NCBI GenBank assembly: GCA_020354025.1
Contig: CP070638.1
Span: forward strand, 517,523 to 581,522
Direction of reading: 5' to 3'
Origin: Fidelibacterota bacterium
GTDB lineage: Bacteria; Fidelibacterota; Marinisomatia; SCGC-AAA003-L08; TS1B11
DNA length: 64,000 nucleotides
Shown here: positions 43,379 to 52,542 of the stretch, in pieces
Layout: each line of letters starts with the position of its first letter
Position numbering within the stretch: position 1 is the first letter of the stretch
Notes under the pieces: generated by a model
The model's input: only the letters and a program-made list of their open reading frames with translations
The model's database searches: none
What the model was told of the DNA's origin: nothing
Translations under genes and position numbers: made by a program

Positions 43379-44414
43379 GGCCTTGTGAGGTTTGGCTCGG
43401 CCGGGAGTGGTCCGCGAGGCTCAGGTTGGGTTTAACCTCAAGGTCAAGGGAGGACCGGTCCCCGGCCTGAAGACGTACATAACCGGCCATGGCGATCATA
43501 GCGGCGTTGTCGGTGCAGAACTCCAGCGGAGGATAGGATATGGAGAGGTTTTCCGATGCGGCCCAGTCATCCAGCCGGTTGCGCAGCCGGGCATTCGCCG
43601 ATACGCCCCCGGCAACACAGACCCGGCTCAGCCCAGTCAGTCGCACCCCCTGTTGCAGCCGGTCCAGCAGGCTGTCCACGATGGCTTCCTGGTAAGCAGC
43701 GGCGATATGCCGCTGGCGTTTGAGCTGTTGGGACTCGCTGAGATCACGGAGGTGGTGGTAAAGGGCTGTTTTCAGACCGCTGAAGGAAAAATCGCATTTT
43801 GGTGATCCTTTCATAGGCCGGGGGAAATCGACGGACTGTGGATCACCTTTTTCAGCGACGGCCTCGATGGCGGGACCACCGGGATATCCCAGTCCCAGCA
43901 GACGCGCTCCCTTGTCAAAGGCCTCGCCGGCAGCGTCGTCAAGGGAACGCCCCAACAGAGTGTATTGGCCGACGCCGTCAACCCGCCATAGGTGGGTATG
44001 CCCGCCGCTGGCGAGGAGGCAGAGGTAGGGATAGCTGTCCGCCGTCGGGGGGTCCTGTAAGAAATTGGCCCATAAATGGCCTTCCATATGATCTATGCCG
44101 ATGAAGGGCAGGCTGAGTGATTGGGCCAGTCCCTTGGCGAAATTGAGTCCAACTATGAGGGCACCGGCCAGCCCCGGGCCGTAGGTTGCAGCGATGCCGG
44201 TCAGGTCGTGTATGGAAGTACCGGCGGCGGCCAGGGCTTGTTCCACCACGGGTATAATATGGAGTTCATGCAGCCGGGAGGCCACTTCGGGGACCACGCC
44301 GCCGTAAGCGGTGTGGTCCGGTTGAGGGGTAATAATATTTGAGCGCAGAGAGCCGTCCGCCACCACCGCTGCCGCTGTCTCATCGCAGCTACTTTCAATA
44401 CCCAGCACGATCAT
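43365..44414 (-). CDS. tsaD: tRNA N6-adenosine threonylcarbamoyltransferase
   Basis: A 349-residue ASKHA-fold enzyme that transfers threonylcarbamoyl to A37 of ANN-decoding tRNAs, with TsaB and TsaE. VLGIESSCDETAAAVV begins it, IGIDHMEGHLWANF holds the two metal histidines and LLASGGHTHLW the nucleotide site. ARLLGLGYPGGPAIE and VAGGVSANARLR are further signatures. Overlaps the YbbR gene by four bases and the vWA-like gene by 14. Confidence 0.97.
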   Translation of the reverse strand: MIVLGIESSCDETAAAVVADGSLRSNIITPQPDHTAYGGVVPEVASRLHELHIIPVVEQALAAAGTSIHDLTGIAATYGPGLAGALIVGLNFAKGLAQSLSLPFIGIDHMEGHLWANFLQDPPTADSYPYLCLLASGGHTHLWRVDGVGQYTLLGRSLDDAAGEAFDKGARLLGLGYPGGPAIEAVAEKGDPQSVDFPRPMKGSPKCDFSFSGLKTALYHHLRDLSESQQLKRQRHIAAAYQEAIVDSLLDRLQQGVRLTGLSRVCVAGGVSANARLRNRLDDWAASENLSISYPPLEFCTDNAAMIAMAGYVRLQAGDRSSLDLEVKPNLSLADHSRPSQTSQGHAQG

Positions 44415-45406
44415 GACGCCCGGCGGGTGGCAATGATCTCCAATTGCTTCGGGACCAAGTCCCGGTATTCCAGGAGGAACTCGTCCAGCCGGACCTGAGG
44501 CTCAACCAACGGGTTTGCTGGGGACCACTGGGTCCGGTAATCTACAAACACTTCCACCGCATCCTCGTCCAGGCTGGAGAGGTAGTCCACCCCCCCGGTT
44601 ACTGTGAGGGATACCGTTGAGGGAACTAATTCGACGTCGAGGTTTTCAGGGACGCTAATTATAGTCACCGGCACCTCCGTAAACCGACGTTCGCCAATCA
44701 TCTGAACATCAAAGTTCAGGGTGACGTTCAGGGGTTCGATGGCGAGGCTCTTGCCGGGGTCAGGATCCCAGAGGCCGACGGTGATCTCCAAGGGTTCAGC
44801 AATACTGCGATACGTGCGTCGGCTGGTGAGGACTTCCTCAACTCTGTCCACTGCCTCAACAGCCCCCTTCACGAGGACCTGGGGAGGCGCTATCAGGACA
44901 TCACCTACCTGAATATATCCGGTAGCGATATCCACCGTGACCTGTGAACGGACCGGTACCCGCTTTTCCTTATAGTCGCTGAGTACGATCTGAATGCTGT
45001 CAGGCCGCACGACTTCAATGAACTCAAGGCTTTCCAGAATGCCCGGGATGGATATGGAAATGCGTTGAGGACTGTTCCGAAGATATTCTTCCAGGTAGAA
45101 TACATGGCGCTTTTGCACCCGCTCCAGATCCAGCACCAGTTTCGATTTGAAGAAGGGGAGGAAAAGGTAAAGTTTGGCCAGGGCGCGGCCGGTCCCCTTA
45201 AAACGGAGGGTTGCGGTCTGGGGTGTTTCTTCACCAAGGGCCTTGCCCTCTTGGATGTTCCTGATCTCGATGGGAAATTCGGCGTTAGCTTCGAACTGGC
45301 TGTTGCTGATTGAGAAGAACCAGAGGATGACTGCCAATCCTACAGCTACCAGCTTGTAGACAGGATCAGCGTAAATGGGTTTTCGGTTAAAAGCGGACCG
45401 CGCCAT
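44411..45406 (-). CDS. YbbR-like (CdaR-like) membrane-anchored protein
   Basis: A 331-residue protein with one N-terminal membrane helix (LVAVGLAVILWFFSISNS) and several repeated all-beta YbbR domains. In Firmicutes such proteins (CdaR) regulate the diadenylate cyclase CdaA; no cdaA gene is in this window, so only the architecture supports the call. It is cotranscribed with tsaD (four-base overlap). Confidence 0.75.
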   Translation of the reverse strand: MARSAFNRKPIYADPVYKLVAVGLAVILWFFSISNSQFEANAEFPIEIRNIQEGKALGEETPQTATLRFKGTGRALAKLYLFLPFFKSKLVLDLERVQKRHVFYLEEYLRNSPQRISISIPGILESLEFIEVVRPDSIQIVLSDYKEKRVPVRSQVTVDIATGYIQVGDVLIAPPQVLVKGAVEAVDRVEEVLTSRRTYRSIAEPLEITVGLWDPDPGKSLAIEPLNVTLNFDVQMIGERRFTEVPVTIISVPENLDVELVPSTVSLTVTGGVDYLSSLDEDAVEVFVDYRTQWSPANPLVEPQVRLDEFLLEYRDLVPKQLEIIATRRAS

Positions 45407-45520
45407 CTGCTTCTACCTATCGCCGGGGGAGCTGCTCATGGGAACTGAGGGAAGTAACGGTCAGGGAGGATTCCGCTCAGCTTCCAGTGGGGATCGCTCC
45501 AAAATTCCTGGGTTTTACTG

Positions 45521-47863
45521 CTACTCAGTTTTTCCCGTGGTTTTCTTATCACTGCTTTTGGCCGCCTTTTTATCCGAGCTTTTGGATGACTTCGCCTTAG
45601 TCTCCTTTTTAGCCTTTACCGCCGTTTTCTTCTTGCTCCCCTTCGTCGCCGATTCGGTGGCAGCAGCAGCGGCTTTCTTTTTGGTCTCGGCTTTATCCTT
45701 CGGGGCTTCCTCTACCTTGGCCACTTCTGCCGCTGCGGCTTCATCGGTTTTGGTTTCCGCTTTCTTTTTCTTGGGTGCGGCTTTCTTTTCGACCTTGGGC
45801 TTATCCGCCGGGGCTTCCTCTACCTCTACCGCTTCTGCCGCTGCGGCTTCTTCGGCTTTGGCTTCGGCTTTCTTTTTCTTGGGTGCGGCTTTCTTTTCGA
45901 CCTTGGGCTTATCCGCCGGGGCTTCTTCTACCTCCACCGCTTCTGCTGCTGCGGCTTCTTCGGCTTTGGCTTCGGCTTTCTTTTTCTTGGGTGCGGCTTT
46001 CTTTTCGACCTCTGGTATATCCGCCGGGGCTTCCTCCGCATCTTCAGGTCTAGCTGCCAGAACATCCGAGATAAGAATAACTTTCTTGTCAGCAATGCTG
46101 AGCTCCTGGACCGTCACCTCCATGGTATCACCAGGTTTCAGATGCTCGGTGGCCTTCCTCCGGTCCCGCTTAGGAATATCTCTGAGAGGTATGATACCCT
46201 CGATATCCATTTCCATCTGGAGGATCACTCCCTTATCCAGCACACGGATAACATCCCCTTTAACCTGCTTGCCCGATGGGAAGTAGGTCTCGATCTGATC
46301 CCAGGGATCATCTACTACCTGTTTGAGACCCAAGGCAATGCGCCGATTCTCACGGGAGACATCGAGTACGCGGACATCCAGCTCATCGCCCTTGCTCAAT
46401 ATTTCCCGTGGGTGACGGACATTCCTGGTCCATGACAAGTCGGTGATGTGGATGAGGCCGTCAATGCCCTCTTCCAGTTCGACGAAGGCACCGAACTGTG
46501 TCAGGTTGCGTACCAGGCCTTTCTGGATAGTTCCCACCTTGTACTTCTCTTCGATCTGATCCCAGGGATCGGGCTGCAATTGCTTGACGCCCAGAGAAAT
46601 TTTCCGTTCATTGACATCAACATTAAGGATCTTGGCTTCGATATTCTCGCCCAGCGAGAACATCTCCGACGGATGACGAACGTGCTTGATCCATGACATT
46701 TCGGAGACGTGCACCAGACCCTCGACTCCCTTTTCGATCTCAACAAAGGCTCCGTAGTTGGTCATGCTCACTACCTTACCTTCAATAACCGAGCCGACTG
46801 GGTATTTAGCTTCAACGCTCTCCCAGGGATGCGGCTGGAGCTGCTTGAGCCCCAGGGAGACCCGCTGCTTTTCCGGGTCAAAGTCGATCACCTTGATGGT
46901 AATAAGCTCATCCATCTCGACGATTTCCGAGGGGTGGATTACCCGTCCCCAGCTCAGGTCGGTGATATGGAGCAGTCCATCCAGGCCGCCCAGATCGACG
47001 AAAACGCCAAAGTCAGTGATGTTCTTGACGCGGCCTTCAAGAACCTGCCCAACATGGAGATCGGCGATGAGGCTGTCTTTTCGCTCCTGCAGGTCAGCCT
47101 CCATCAGCTCTTTACGTGACAGTACGATATTTTTCCGTGCCTCGTTAATCTTTACGATCTTGAACTCAAATTCCTGGCCGATGAATTCGTCGAAATCCTG
47201 AACGGGCCGGATGTCTATCTGGGATCCAGGCAGGAAGGCGGGAACGCCGTCGAGATCGACAACCATCCCTCCCTTAATACGTCGGGAAATTCTACCGGTG
47301 ATGTTTTCGCCGGTCTGGGCCTTTTGCCTTATCTCAGCCCAGCGCTGCATGAAATCCGCTTTCTCTTTGGAAAGAACCGTCTGGCCGTTTGCATCCTCCA
47401 TTCTTACCAGGTATACGTAAATCTCGTCACCGATCTGGGGAATCTCTTCCGAGCTGAATTCCTCCCTGGGAACGACCCCCTCAGATTTGAAGCCAATATC
47501 GACCAGAACCTCTCGATCATTCATACCGATTACCCTGCCATTGATAACCTCATCCTCCATGATATTACCCACTGAGGATCGCACAATCTCCTCAAGGGAG
47601 GTATCTCTTTCTATAACCTCCGATTCCTCCATGGCTTTCAGCTGTTCGGGAGTAACAGTGGTGATTTCATCCAGGATGACGGGCGCGAGGTAGTCCACTT
47701 CAACGCTGGCCTCCGCATCTGCATCAGTCTGGTCTGCGTCGTCTTCGATAACCTCGGAATCAGTCTCCGCTACTTCGGTTGCTTCCGGTTCTGCTTCCAC
47801 TGCTTCCGATGCGATATCCGTTTCTGTATCGGCTTCGGGGTTAGGGTTTTCCTTATCACTCAT
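45521..47863 (-). CDS. rpsA: 30S ribosomal protein S1 with acidic N-terminal and Lys/Ala-rich C-terminal extensions
   Basis: A 780-residue S1 protein. Six S1 domains span about residues 95-610, for example VGQVLEGRVKNITDFGVFVD and VGTIQKGLVRNLTQFGAFVE. The N-terminal 80 residues are strongly acidic. The last 170 residues are Lys, Ala and Glu-rich and include nearly three tandem 36-residue repeats (KKAAPKKKKAEAK etc.), so the protein is over 200 residues longer than E. coli S1. It brings mRNA to the 30S subunit. It follows cmk by 17 bases, the usual cmk-rpsA pair. The repeats explain long open frames on the opposite strand. Confidence 0.95.
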   Translation of the reverse strand: MSDKENPNPEADTETDIASEAVEAEPEATEVAETDSEVIEDDADQTDADAEASVEVDYLAPVILDEITTVTPEQLKAMEESEVIERDTSLEEIVRSSVGNIMEDEVINGRVIGMNDREVLVDIGFKSEGVVPREEFSSEEIPQIGDEIYVYLVRMEDANGQTVLSKEKADFMQRWAEIRQKAQTGENITGRISRRIKGGMVVDLDGVPAFLPGSQIDIRPVQDFDEFIGQEFEFKIVKINEARKNIVLSRKELMEADLQERKDSLIADLHVGQVLEGRVKNITDFGVFVDLGGLDGLLHITDLSWGRVIHPSEIVEMDELITIKVIDFDPEKQRVSLGLKQLQPHPWESVEAKYPVGSVIEGKVVSMTNYGAFVEIEKGVEGLVHVSEMSWIKHVRHPSEMFSLGENIEAKILNVDVNERKISLGVKQLQPDPWDQIEEKYKVGTIQKGLVRNLTQFGAFVELEEGIDGLIHITDLSWTRNVRHPREILSKGDELDVRVLDVSRENRRIALGLKQVVDDPWDQIETYFPSGKQVKGDVIRVLDKGVILQMEMDIEGIIPLRDIPKRDRRKATEHLKPGDTMEVTVQELSIADKKVILISDVLAARPEDAEEAPADIPEVEKKAAPKKKKAEAKAEEAAAAEAVEVEEAPADKPKVEKKAAPKKKKAEAKAEEAAAAEAVEVEEAPADKPKVEKKAAPKKKKAETKTDEAAAAEVAKVEEAPKDKAETKKKAAAAATESATKGSKKKTAVKAKKETKAKSSKSSDKKAAKSSDKKTTGKTE
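45777..46030 (-). repeat. 108-bp tandem repeats inside rpsA
   Basis: The word GCGGCTTTCTTTTCGACC recurs at 45777, 45885 and 45993, a period of 108 bases or 36 codons. The first two units are nearly identical and the third diverges after about 20 bases; a more diverged unit precedes 45777. In-frame copy number could vary between strains without breaking the gene. Confidence 0.85.
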
Positions 47864-47880
47864 GCTGAGCTTGCTTCTCC

Positions 47881-48576
47881 TTATTTAATACTTTCGCTTT
47901 CGCATTGTTTCTGTGCTGCCATAACCAGGGTAACAATAAAATCAACCTGGGCCGGGATCGTTAAATTGGTCGTGTCCACTGTTATGGCATCTCCGGCTTT
48001 CTGAAGGGGTGAGAGCTCGCGGGTGGAATCTTCGCGGTCCCTTTGCCGCAGCTCCTCAACGACGTGTTCCAGCGAAGGGTCATGTCCCCCGGCCCGGAGC
48101 TCGTCGCAGCGGCGCCGAGCCCTCTCCTCCAGGTCTGCGACGAGGAAGAACTTGAACCGGGCATCGGGAAAGACGTGTGTGCCGATATCGCGTCCCTCAC
48201 AGACCACGTTCTGTTTCGTACCAATCAATCGCTGCATAACCACCATACGTTCCCGCACTATCCCCAAGGCGCTGTAGGCGCTTACCTGCCGGGTGACCTC
48301 CGGAGTACGGATAGCGTCGGTCACGTCCCGCTCGTTGAGCAACGTACGCTGCTGGTTCTTCTCCGACGTCTGAAACCGGATATCCAGGGATGCCAACAGG
48401 TTGGCCATTTCGGAGGATTCTCGCGGAGGCAGCCGTTTCTCCTGGCATGCGAGGGTAACAGCGCGGTACATAGCCCCCGTGTCCAGGTGTATAAAACCCA
48501 GCCTCCTGGCTGCCAGCCGGGCGGTAGTGCTCTTACCTGAGGCGGCAGGTCCGTCAATGGTCACCACCTTTGTCAT
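47881..48576 (-). CDS. cmk: Cytidylate kinase
   Basis: A 231-residue P-loop kinase making CDP from CMP. VVTIDGPAASGKSTTARLAA is the ATP site, RLGFIHLDTGAMYRAVTLAC the substrate region, and VCEGRDIGTHVFPDARFKFF the lid side. I place the start at 48576 because GAGG precedes that ATG by eight bases; an ATG at 48600 would add eight residues (MLFDEVKS) before the conserved start. It is paired with rpsA. Confidence 0.95.
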   Translation of the reverse strand: MTKVVTIDGPAASGKSTTARLAARRLGFIHLDTGAMYRAVTLACQEKRLPPRESSEMANLLASLDIRFQTSEKNQQRTLLNERDVTDAIRTPEVTRQVSAYSALGIVRERMVVMQRLIGTKQNVVCEGRDIGTHVFPDARFKFFLVADLEERARRRCDELRAGGHDPSLEHVVEELRQRDREDSTRELSPLQKAGDAITVDTTNLTIPAQVDFIVTLVMAAQKQCESESIK

Positions 48577-48639
48577 GGATTTGACCTCGTCAAAAAGCAT
48601 GGGAGTTTAACGCTGCAGAACATGAACATCCATCTGTTT

Positions 48640-49371
48640 CTATGTGGTTTGGGAGCCGTATTGAGGGGCAGTCAGATGGTATAGGTTATTCATTTCAGCC
48701 CGTCGCAGGCGGCGGGATCTGCCCGGTGGGAGGCTATCGGCGGAAAGCCCGGCGAAACTGGTCCGATGCAGTTTAACGAGGGGGAGTCCGTAATGTTTGA
48801 AGATACGTTTGATCTCGCGGTTTTTCCCTTCGGTCAGGACGAGCTGGTAGCTGGTTCGCCGGCCATGACGGGCAATCTCCTTTATCTGAGCCCGGACTTT
48901 AAGGCCGCCAGGAAGGACGGTACCAGCACTGAGCCGGTCGATGGCGCGGGGATTCAGGCGGCCTTTCACTTCCGCCCGGTAGCGTTTTTCGACGCCATAT
49001 CGGGGATGGGTCAGCAAGTTGGCCAGCTCTCCGTCGTTGGTAATGAGCAGTGCGCCGGTTGTATCGCGGTCCAGCCGGCCGATGGGAAATAGGCGCTGGT
49101 GGTTGCGGATAAGTTCCACCACCGTTTCCCGGCCCTGGGGGTCTGTAACCGAGCTGATTACACCGGCTGGTTTGTGAAGCAAGTATACCACCTGTTCCGG
49201 CTGCGGCTCAACGGGGCGACCATCCACCTCCACCAGGTCATCCTCACCGATATCGACGCCTAAAGTAGTTACCTGCCGGTCGTTAACCCGTACCCGACCG
49301 GCGGCGATGAGCTCGTCAGCCTTGCGGCGGGCGGCTACGCCCGACCGGGCCAGGTACTTATTCAGTCGCAT
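48640..49371 (-). CDS. RluB-family 23S rRNA pseudouridine synthase
   Basis: From the ATG at 49371 a 243-residue protein with an N-terminal S4 RNA-binding domain (MRLNKYLARSGVAARRKADE) and a pseudouridine synthase domain with the catalytic motif GRLDRDTTGALLITNDG and KRYRAEVKGRL. It belongs to the RsuA/RluB/RluE/RluF group; next to scpAB it is usually RluB. The start overlaps scpB by 14 bases. The earlier in-frame ATG at 49413 would add a basic stretch not seen in the family. Confidence 0.9.
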   Translation of the reverse strand: MRLNKYLARSGVAARRKADELIAAGRVRVNDRQVTTLGVDIGEDDLVEVDGRPVEPQPEQVVYLLHKPAGVISSVTDPQGRETVVELIRNHQRLFPIGRLDRDTTGALLITNDGELANLLTHPRYGVEKRYRAEVKGRLNPRAIDRLSAGTVLPGGLKVRAQIKEIARHGRRTSYQLVLTEGKNREIKRIFKHYGLPLVKLHRTSFAGLSADSLPPGRSRRLRRAEMNNLYHLTAPQYGSQTT

Positions 49372-49933
49372 ATTCTGCCGGTGTGGCAACCTCCGCTTCG
49401 TCCATAATCTCACCGATCTCTTTCAGCTTGGGCAGGTCGCTGAGCCGGTTGAGGCCGAAAGTCTGAAGAAACACAGCCGTAGTACCGTAGAGCAGAGGCC
49501 GGCCCATTCCTTCGTCACGTCCCTTAACGGTCACCAGTTCTTTCTCCAACAAGGCCCGTAACACGGATACACTGTTGACTCCCCTGATCTGGTCAATTTC
49601 CATCCTGGTGACCGGCTGACGATAAGCCACCACCGCCAGGGTTTCGAGTGCCGCCCGAGTCAGGGTCAGTTTGCCAGCCTTCCGGAACAGGCGCTGGAGG
49701 TAGGGCTGATACTCGGCCCGGGTTACCAGCTGGTAGCCGCCGGCTACGGGAACGATGTTCACCGGGCGCTGCTGCTCCTGAAACCGTTGTTCCAGCGTGG
49801 CTATAACTTCCGGCAGGCTGATGTCATTCAGCTGCAAGCACTGATTCAGCCGGGCCTGGGTGAGAGGTTCAGGGGAAGCCGTAAGCAGGGCTTCGGTAAT
49901 CTGCAGGATCTCTTCCGTTATCGATTGGGGCAT
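49358..49933 (-). CDS. scpB: Segregation and condensation protein B
   Basis: A 191-residue two-winged-helix kleisin partner of the SMC condensin. RAALETLAVVAYRQPVTRME and IDQIRGVNSVSVLRALLEK are the diagnostic blocks. The start overlaps the scpA stop by one base (TGATG), giving 1:1 coupled synthesis, and its end overlaps the pseudouridine synthase start. Confidence 0.95.
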   Translation of the reverse strand: MPQSITEEILQITEALLTASPEPLTQARLNQCLQLNDISLPEVIATLEQRFQEQQRPVNIVPVAGGYQLVTRAEYQPYLQRLFRKAGKLTLTRAALETLAVVAYRQPVTRMEIDQIRGVNSVSVLRALLEKELVTVKGRDEGMGRPLLYGTTAVFLQTFGLNRLSDLPKLKEIGEIMDEAEVATPAEYATE

Positions 49934-50655
49934 CAGTCCGTCAGGGTTCTCACAAGGTAGATTTCTTCAAAGGGGGCGGGCTGCCGGGCGATGATCAGCC
50001 CCTGGCGCATCATTTCAAGGACCGCCAGGAACAGGACCACCACTTCCTGGATACGCCGGGCGCTTAGTAAGACCTGCCGGAAGGGAACCTCGCTGGTCAA
50101 CGCAAAAGCCTGATGAATCGCCCTGATACTGTCATCCAGCTGGACCGGTTCGGTCTCCACCTGCAGGGGCTCAGACTTAGGCATCCGATCCATTACCTCC
50201 TTGATGACACCCATGAGCTGGAAAAGGGAGACGTCCCTGAGATATTCACCGGGATTGATGCCGTTATCGCTTCCATTAACGGATTGTCCTACCGGATAGT
50301 GAGCGCTGCGCAGGTCTGCCAGCCAACGAAGATCTTCCGAGGCTTCCTTGAAACGCCGGTATTCAATCAGCTGCTGAACCAGTACCTGCCGCGGGTCCTC
50401 TATCGGCTCGTCGCCGATGGGTTCAGGGCGGGGCAGGAGCATGCGGGCCTTGATGTGCATAAGGGTGGCGGCCAGGAGGATGAACTCTCCCGCCACCGAG
50501 AGGTTAAGGGCCTCCATCAGCTCCAGGTATTCGAGATATTCCGCCGTGATGTGAGCGATGGGGATGTCGTAGATATCAATTTTATCCCGCTGGATGAAAT
50601 AGAGCAACAGGTCCAGTGGTCCCTCAAAATTCTCCAGGTGGACCTGATAGGCCAT
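49933..50655 (-). CDS. scpA: Segregation and condensation protein A
   Basis: A 240-residue kleisin subunit. AYQVHLENFEGPLDLLLYFI is the N-terminal SMC-neck-binding signature and the C-terminal winged helix ends FLAVLEMMRQGLIIARQ. The ATG at 50655 overlaps the trpS stop (TGATG). An in-frame TTG three bases upstream is less likely. Confidence 0.95.
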   Translation of the reverse strand: MAYQVHLENFEGPLDLLLYFIQRDKIDIYDIPIAHITAEYLEYLELMEALNLSVAGEFILLAATLMHIKARMLLPRPEPIGDEPIEDPRQVLVQQLIEYRRFKEASEDLRWLADLRSAHYPVGQSVNGSDNGINPGEYLRDVSLFQLMGVIKEVMDRMPKSEPLQVETEPVQLDDSIRAIHQAFALTSEVPFRQVLLSARRIQEVVVLFLAVLEMMRQGLIIARQPAPFEEIYLVRTLTD

Positions 50656-51635
50656 CAACCCAGTCCCATGGCCTGGCGTACTTCGGCCATAGTAGCCTGA
50701 GCCTGGTCCTTGGCCCGGGCCTCACCGCTATTCAAAACGTCGGCGAGCTCATCGGGGTGCTCATCATAGTGTCGGCGCCGCTGACGGAAAGGTTCGAGCT
50801 GATCGGCGATGGCCTGGGCGCACCTGCGTTTGCATTCCACGCAGCCCAGGCTGCCGCTTTCGCAGCCCGCCCGGATTTCCGGAACCTGTTCTTTGCTGAA
50901 GCGGGTGTGATGGGTGAATACCAGGCAGACCTCCGGCCGGCCCGGATCGCCCTTGCGCACTTTCAGAGGATCGGTCACGGCCTTGCGCAGTTTGGCCTGG
51001 ATACTATCCGGTTCATCGGACATCAGGATTGCATTGCCCAGGGACTTGCTCATTTTCATCTGACCGTCCAGTCCCGGCAGCCTGGCAAATTGAGTCAGCA
51101 AGGCCTTTGGTTCCGGGAAGACCTCTCCATAGGTCCGGTTGAATTTGCGGGCCAGCTCGCGGGAGATCTCCACATGGGGTGCCTGGTCCTCGCCCACGGG
51201 CACCAGCTCACCCTTGTACAGCAGGATATCCGCGGTCTGGAGCACAGGGTATCCCAGGTGTCCGTAGCCCACGTTATCCAGGTTAAGGTCGCGCACCTGC
51301 TCTTTGAGGGTGGGATTACGCTCCAGGCGGGCGGCGGTGATGAGCATGCTAAGAATCAGGAACAGCTCGGTGTGCTCCTTGATCCGGCTCTGGCGGAAGA
51401 TGGGGCTGCGCCCGGGGTCAATGCCGGCCGCCAGCCAGTCCTTCAGCATTTCCAGGGTATTTTCGGCAATGCGGGAGGTGTCCAACCGGGTGGTGAGGGC
51501 GTGATAATCGGCGATGAGGTGAAAGTTGTCGTAGGTTTCCTGGAGGGCTACCCAGTTTTCCAGGGCGCCCATGTAGTGCCCCAGGTGTAGTTTCCCCGTG
51601 GGGCGCATGCCGCTGAGAATCCGCCCGCGCTTCAC
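50655..51635 (-). CDS. trpS: Tryptophanyl-tRNA synthetase
   Basis: A 326-residue class I synthetase. GMRPTGKLHLGHYMGALENW has the HIGH-type motif and DGQMKMSKSLGNAI the KMSKS motif. It has a normal TrpRS length. It lies between the HNH nuclease and scpA genes, overlapping both. Confidence 0.96.
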   Translation of the reverse strand: MKRGRILSGMRPTGKLHLGHYMGALENWVALQETYDNFHLIADYHALTTRLDTSRIAENTLEMLKDWLAAGIDPGRSPIFRQSRIKEHTELFLILSMLITAARLERNPTLKEQVRDLNLDNVGYGHLGYPVLQTADILLYKGELVPVGEDQAPHVEISRELARKFNRTYGEVFPEPKALLTQFARLPGLDGQMKMSKSLGNAILMSDEPDSIQAKLRKAVTDPLKVRKGDPGRPEVCLVFTHHTRFSKEQVPEIRAGCESGSLGCVECKRRCAQAIADQLEPFRQRRRHYDEHPDELADVLNSGEARAKDQAQATMAEVRQAMGLG

Positions 51636-52165
51636 GCCGCCGGTTCCATGAACAGATAGGGACGCCAGTCGGCCTGGCGCCTGCGGACGAATTTCTGGAA
51701 GTAGGTGATGCGCGAGGGTTTGTGCGGCCGCCGCATGAGAGGCATGGTAGCCTCGGTAGGGGTGCGGTTGCCCTTCCGCACGTTACAGGGGTGGCAGGCC
51801 GCCACCAGATTATTCCACGTGTCGCCTCCCCCGCGCTGCTTAGGGAGGACGTGATCGAGTGTCAGGGGGACCGAGGTGCGGCCGCAATACTGGCAGCGAT
51901 GGTTATCCCGCTTGAGGACGTTCTTGCGGGTCAGCACGATTTCCTTGTCCCGTACGCGGACGTACCGGCTGAGGCGCACGATACTGGGCAGGGGCATCTG
52001 GAAGCTGGGGGAGTGGACGATCTCCTGATAGTTTACCACCTCCTCGGCCTTACCCAGCAGCACCAGGACCACGGCCCGCTTGGCATTAGTCACCATTACC
52101 GGCTCGTAGGATTGGTTGAGCACCAGCACGTAGCGGTTCAGGATACCGTGGTTGTTGTTAGCCAT
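51632..52165 (-). CDS. HNH endonuclease-family protein
   Basis: A 177-residue protein. The HNH core is CQYCGRTSVPLTLDHVLPKQ followed by WNNLVAACHPCNVRKGNRTP, with two CxxC Zn pairs. The N-terminal part (YVLVLNQSYEPVMVTNAKRA) is shared by a widespread chromosomal HNH family seen beside housekeeping genes, not only in phages. The role is unknown, possibly DNA repair. It overlaps trpS by four bases and would be the first gene of this run. Confidence 0.85.
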   Translation of the reverse strand: MANNNHGILNRYVLVLNQSYEPVMVTNAKRAVVLVLLGKAEEVVNYQEIVHSPSFQMPLPSIVRLSRYVRVRDKEIVLTRKNVLKRDNHRCQYCGRTSVPLTLDHVLPKQRGGGDTWNNLVAACHPCNVRKGNRTPTEATMPLMRRPHKPSRITYFQKFVRRRQADWRPYLFMEPAA

Positions 52166-52360
52166 TATGCGGTCCCGTCACACCCATACCGATGAATTTA
52201 CACTTTCGATTACTGTAGTCGCTTCCATCACGCTAAATATGAGCCAGAAATTATCTTCCCCTTCGACGGTCTTCAAGGCTTTTCCCGACGGGTGGAAATA
52301 AGGCTGTCGCGCTATGGATGGGAGCCCTGATCCCGGGGTGCTCTATTGCTGCCAGGCAGC

Positions 52361-52391
52361 AAAAAGCCCCCACAGTGGGTGGGGGCTTTTT
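52361..52391 (-). terminator. Strong hairpin with A/T tails, probable terminator
   Basis: AAAAAGCCCCCAC (52361-52373) pairs with GTGGGGGCTTTTT (52379-52391), a 13-base stem with a five-base loop. It can terminate in both directions. On the minus strand it closes the lipoprotein gene ending at 52543, insulating the HNH-led run downstream. Confidence 0.85.
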
Positions 52392-52542
52392 TAATGGTAT
52401 GAATGCAGTATAGGCGCCCAGCTACCTCAGCAGCGCGAGCTTGATGCTCTTGGTGGCCGTGGGTGTGATCATCCTGTTGAGGATGCCGAAGGTCAGGGCA
52501 ACGGGGAAAATAATCCACCCCACTTTCCCATTTATGGCCAAT

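Noticed and set aside
45375-46286. Long plus-strand open frame of 303 codons, Ala/Ser/Phe-rich
   Set aside because: It is the antisense of the Lys/Ala/Glu-rich repeats at the end of rpsA and the gap after it; low complexity and repeats explain the open frame.
51632-52165. HNH protein as a homing or phage endonuclease
   Set aside because: It overlaps trpS in a housekeeping run and belongs to a widespread chromosomal HNH family; no intron, intein or phage context is seen.
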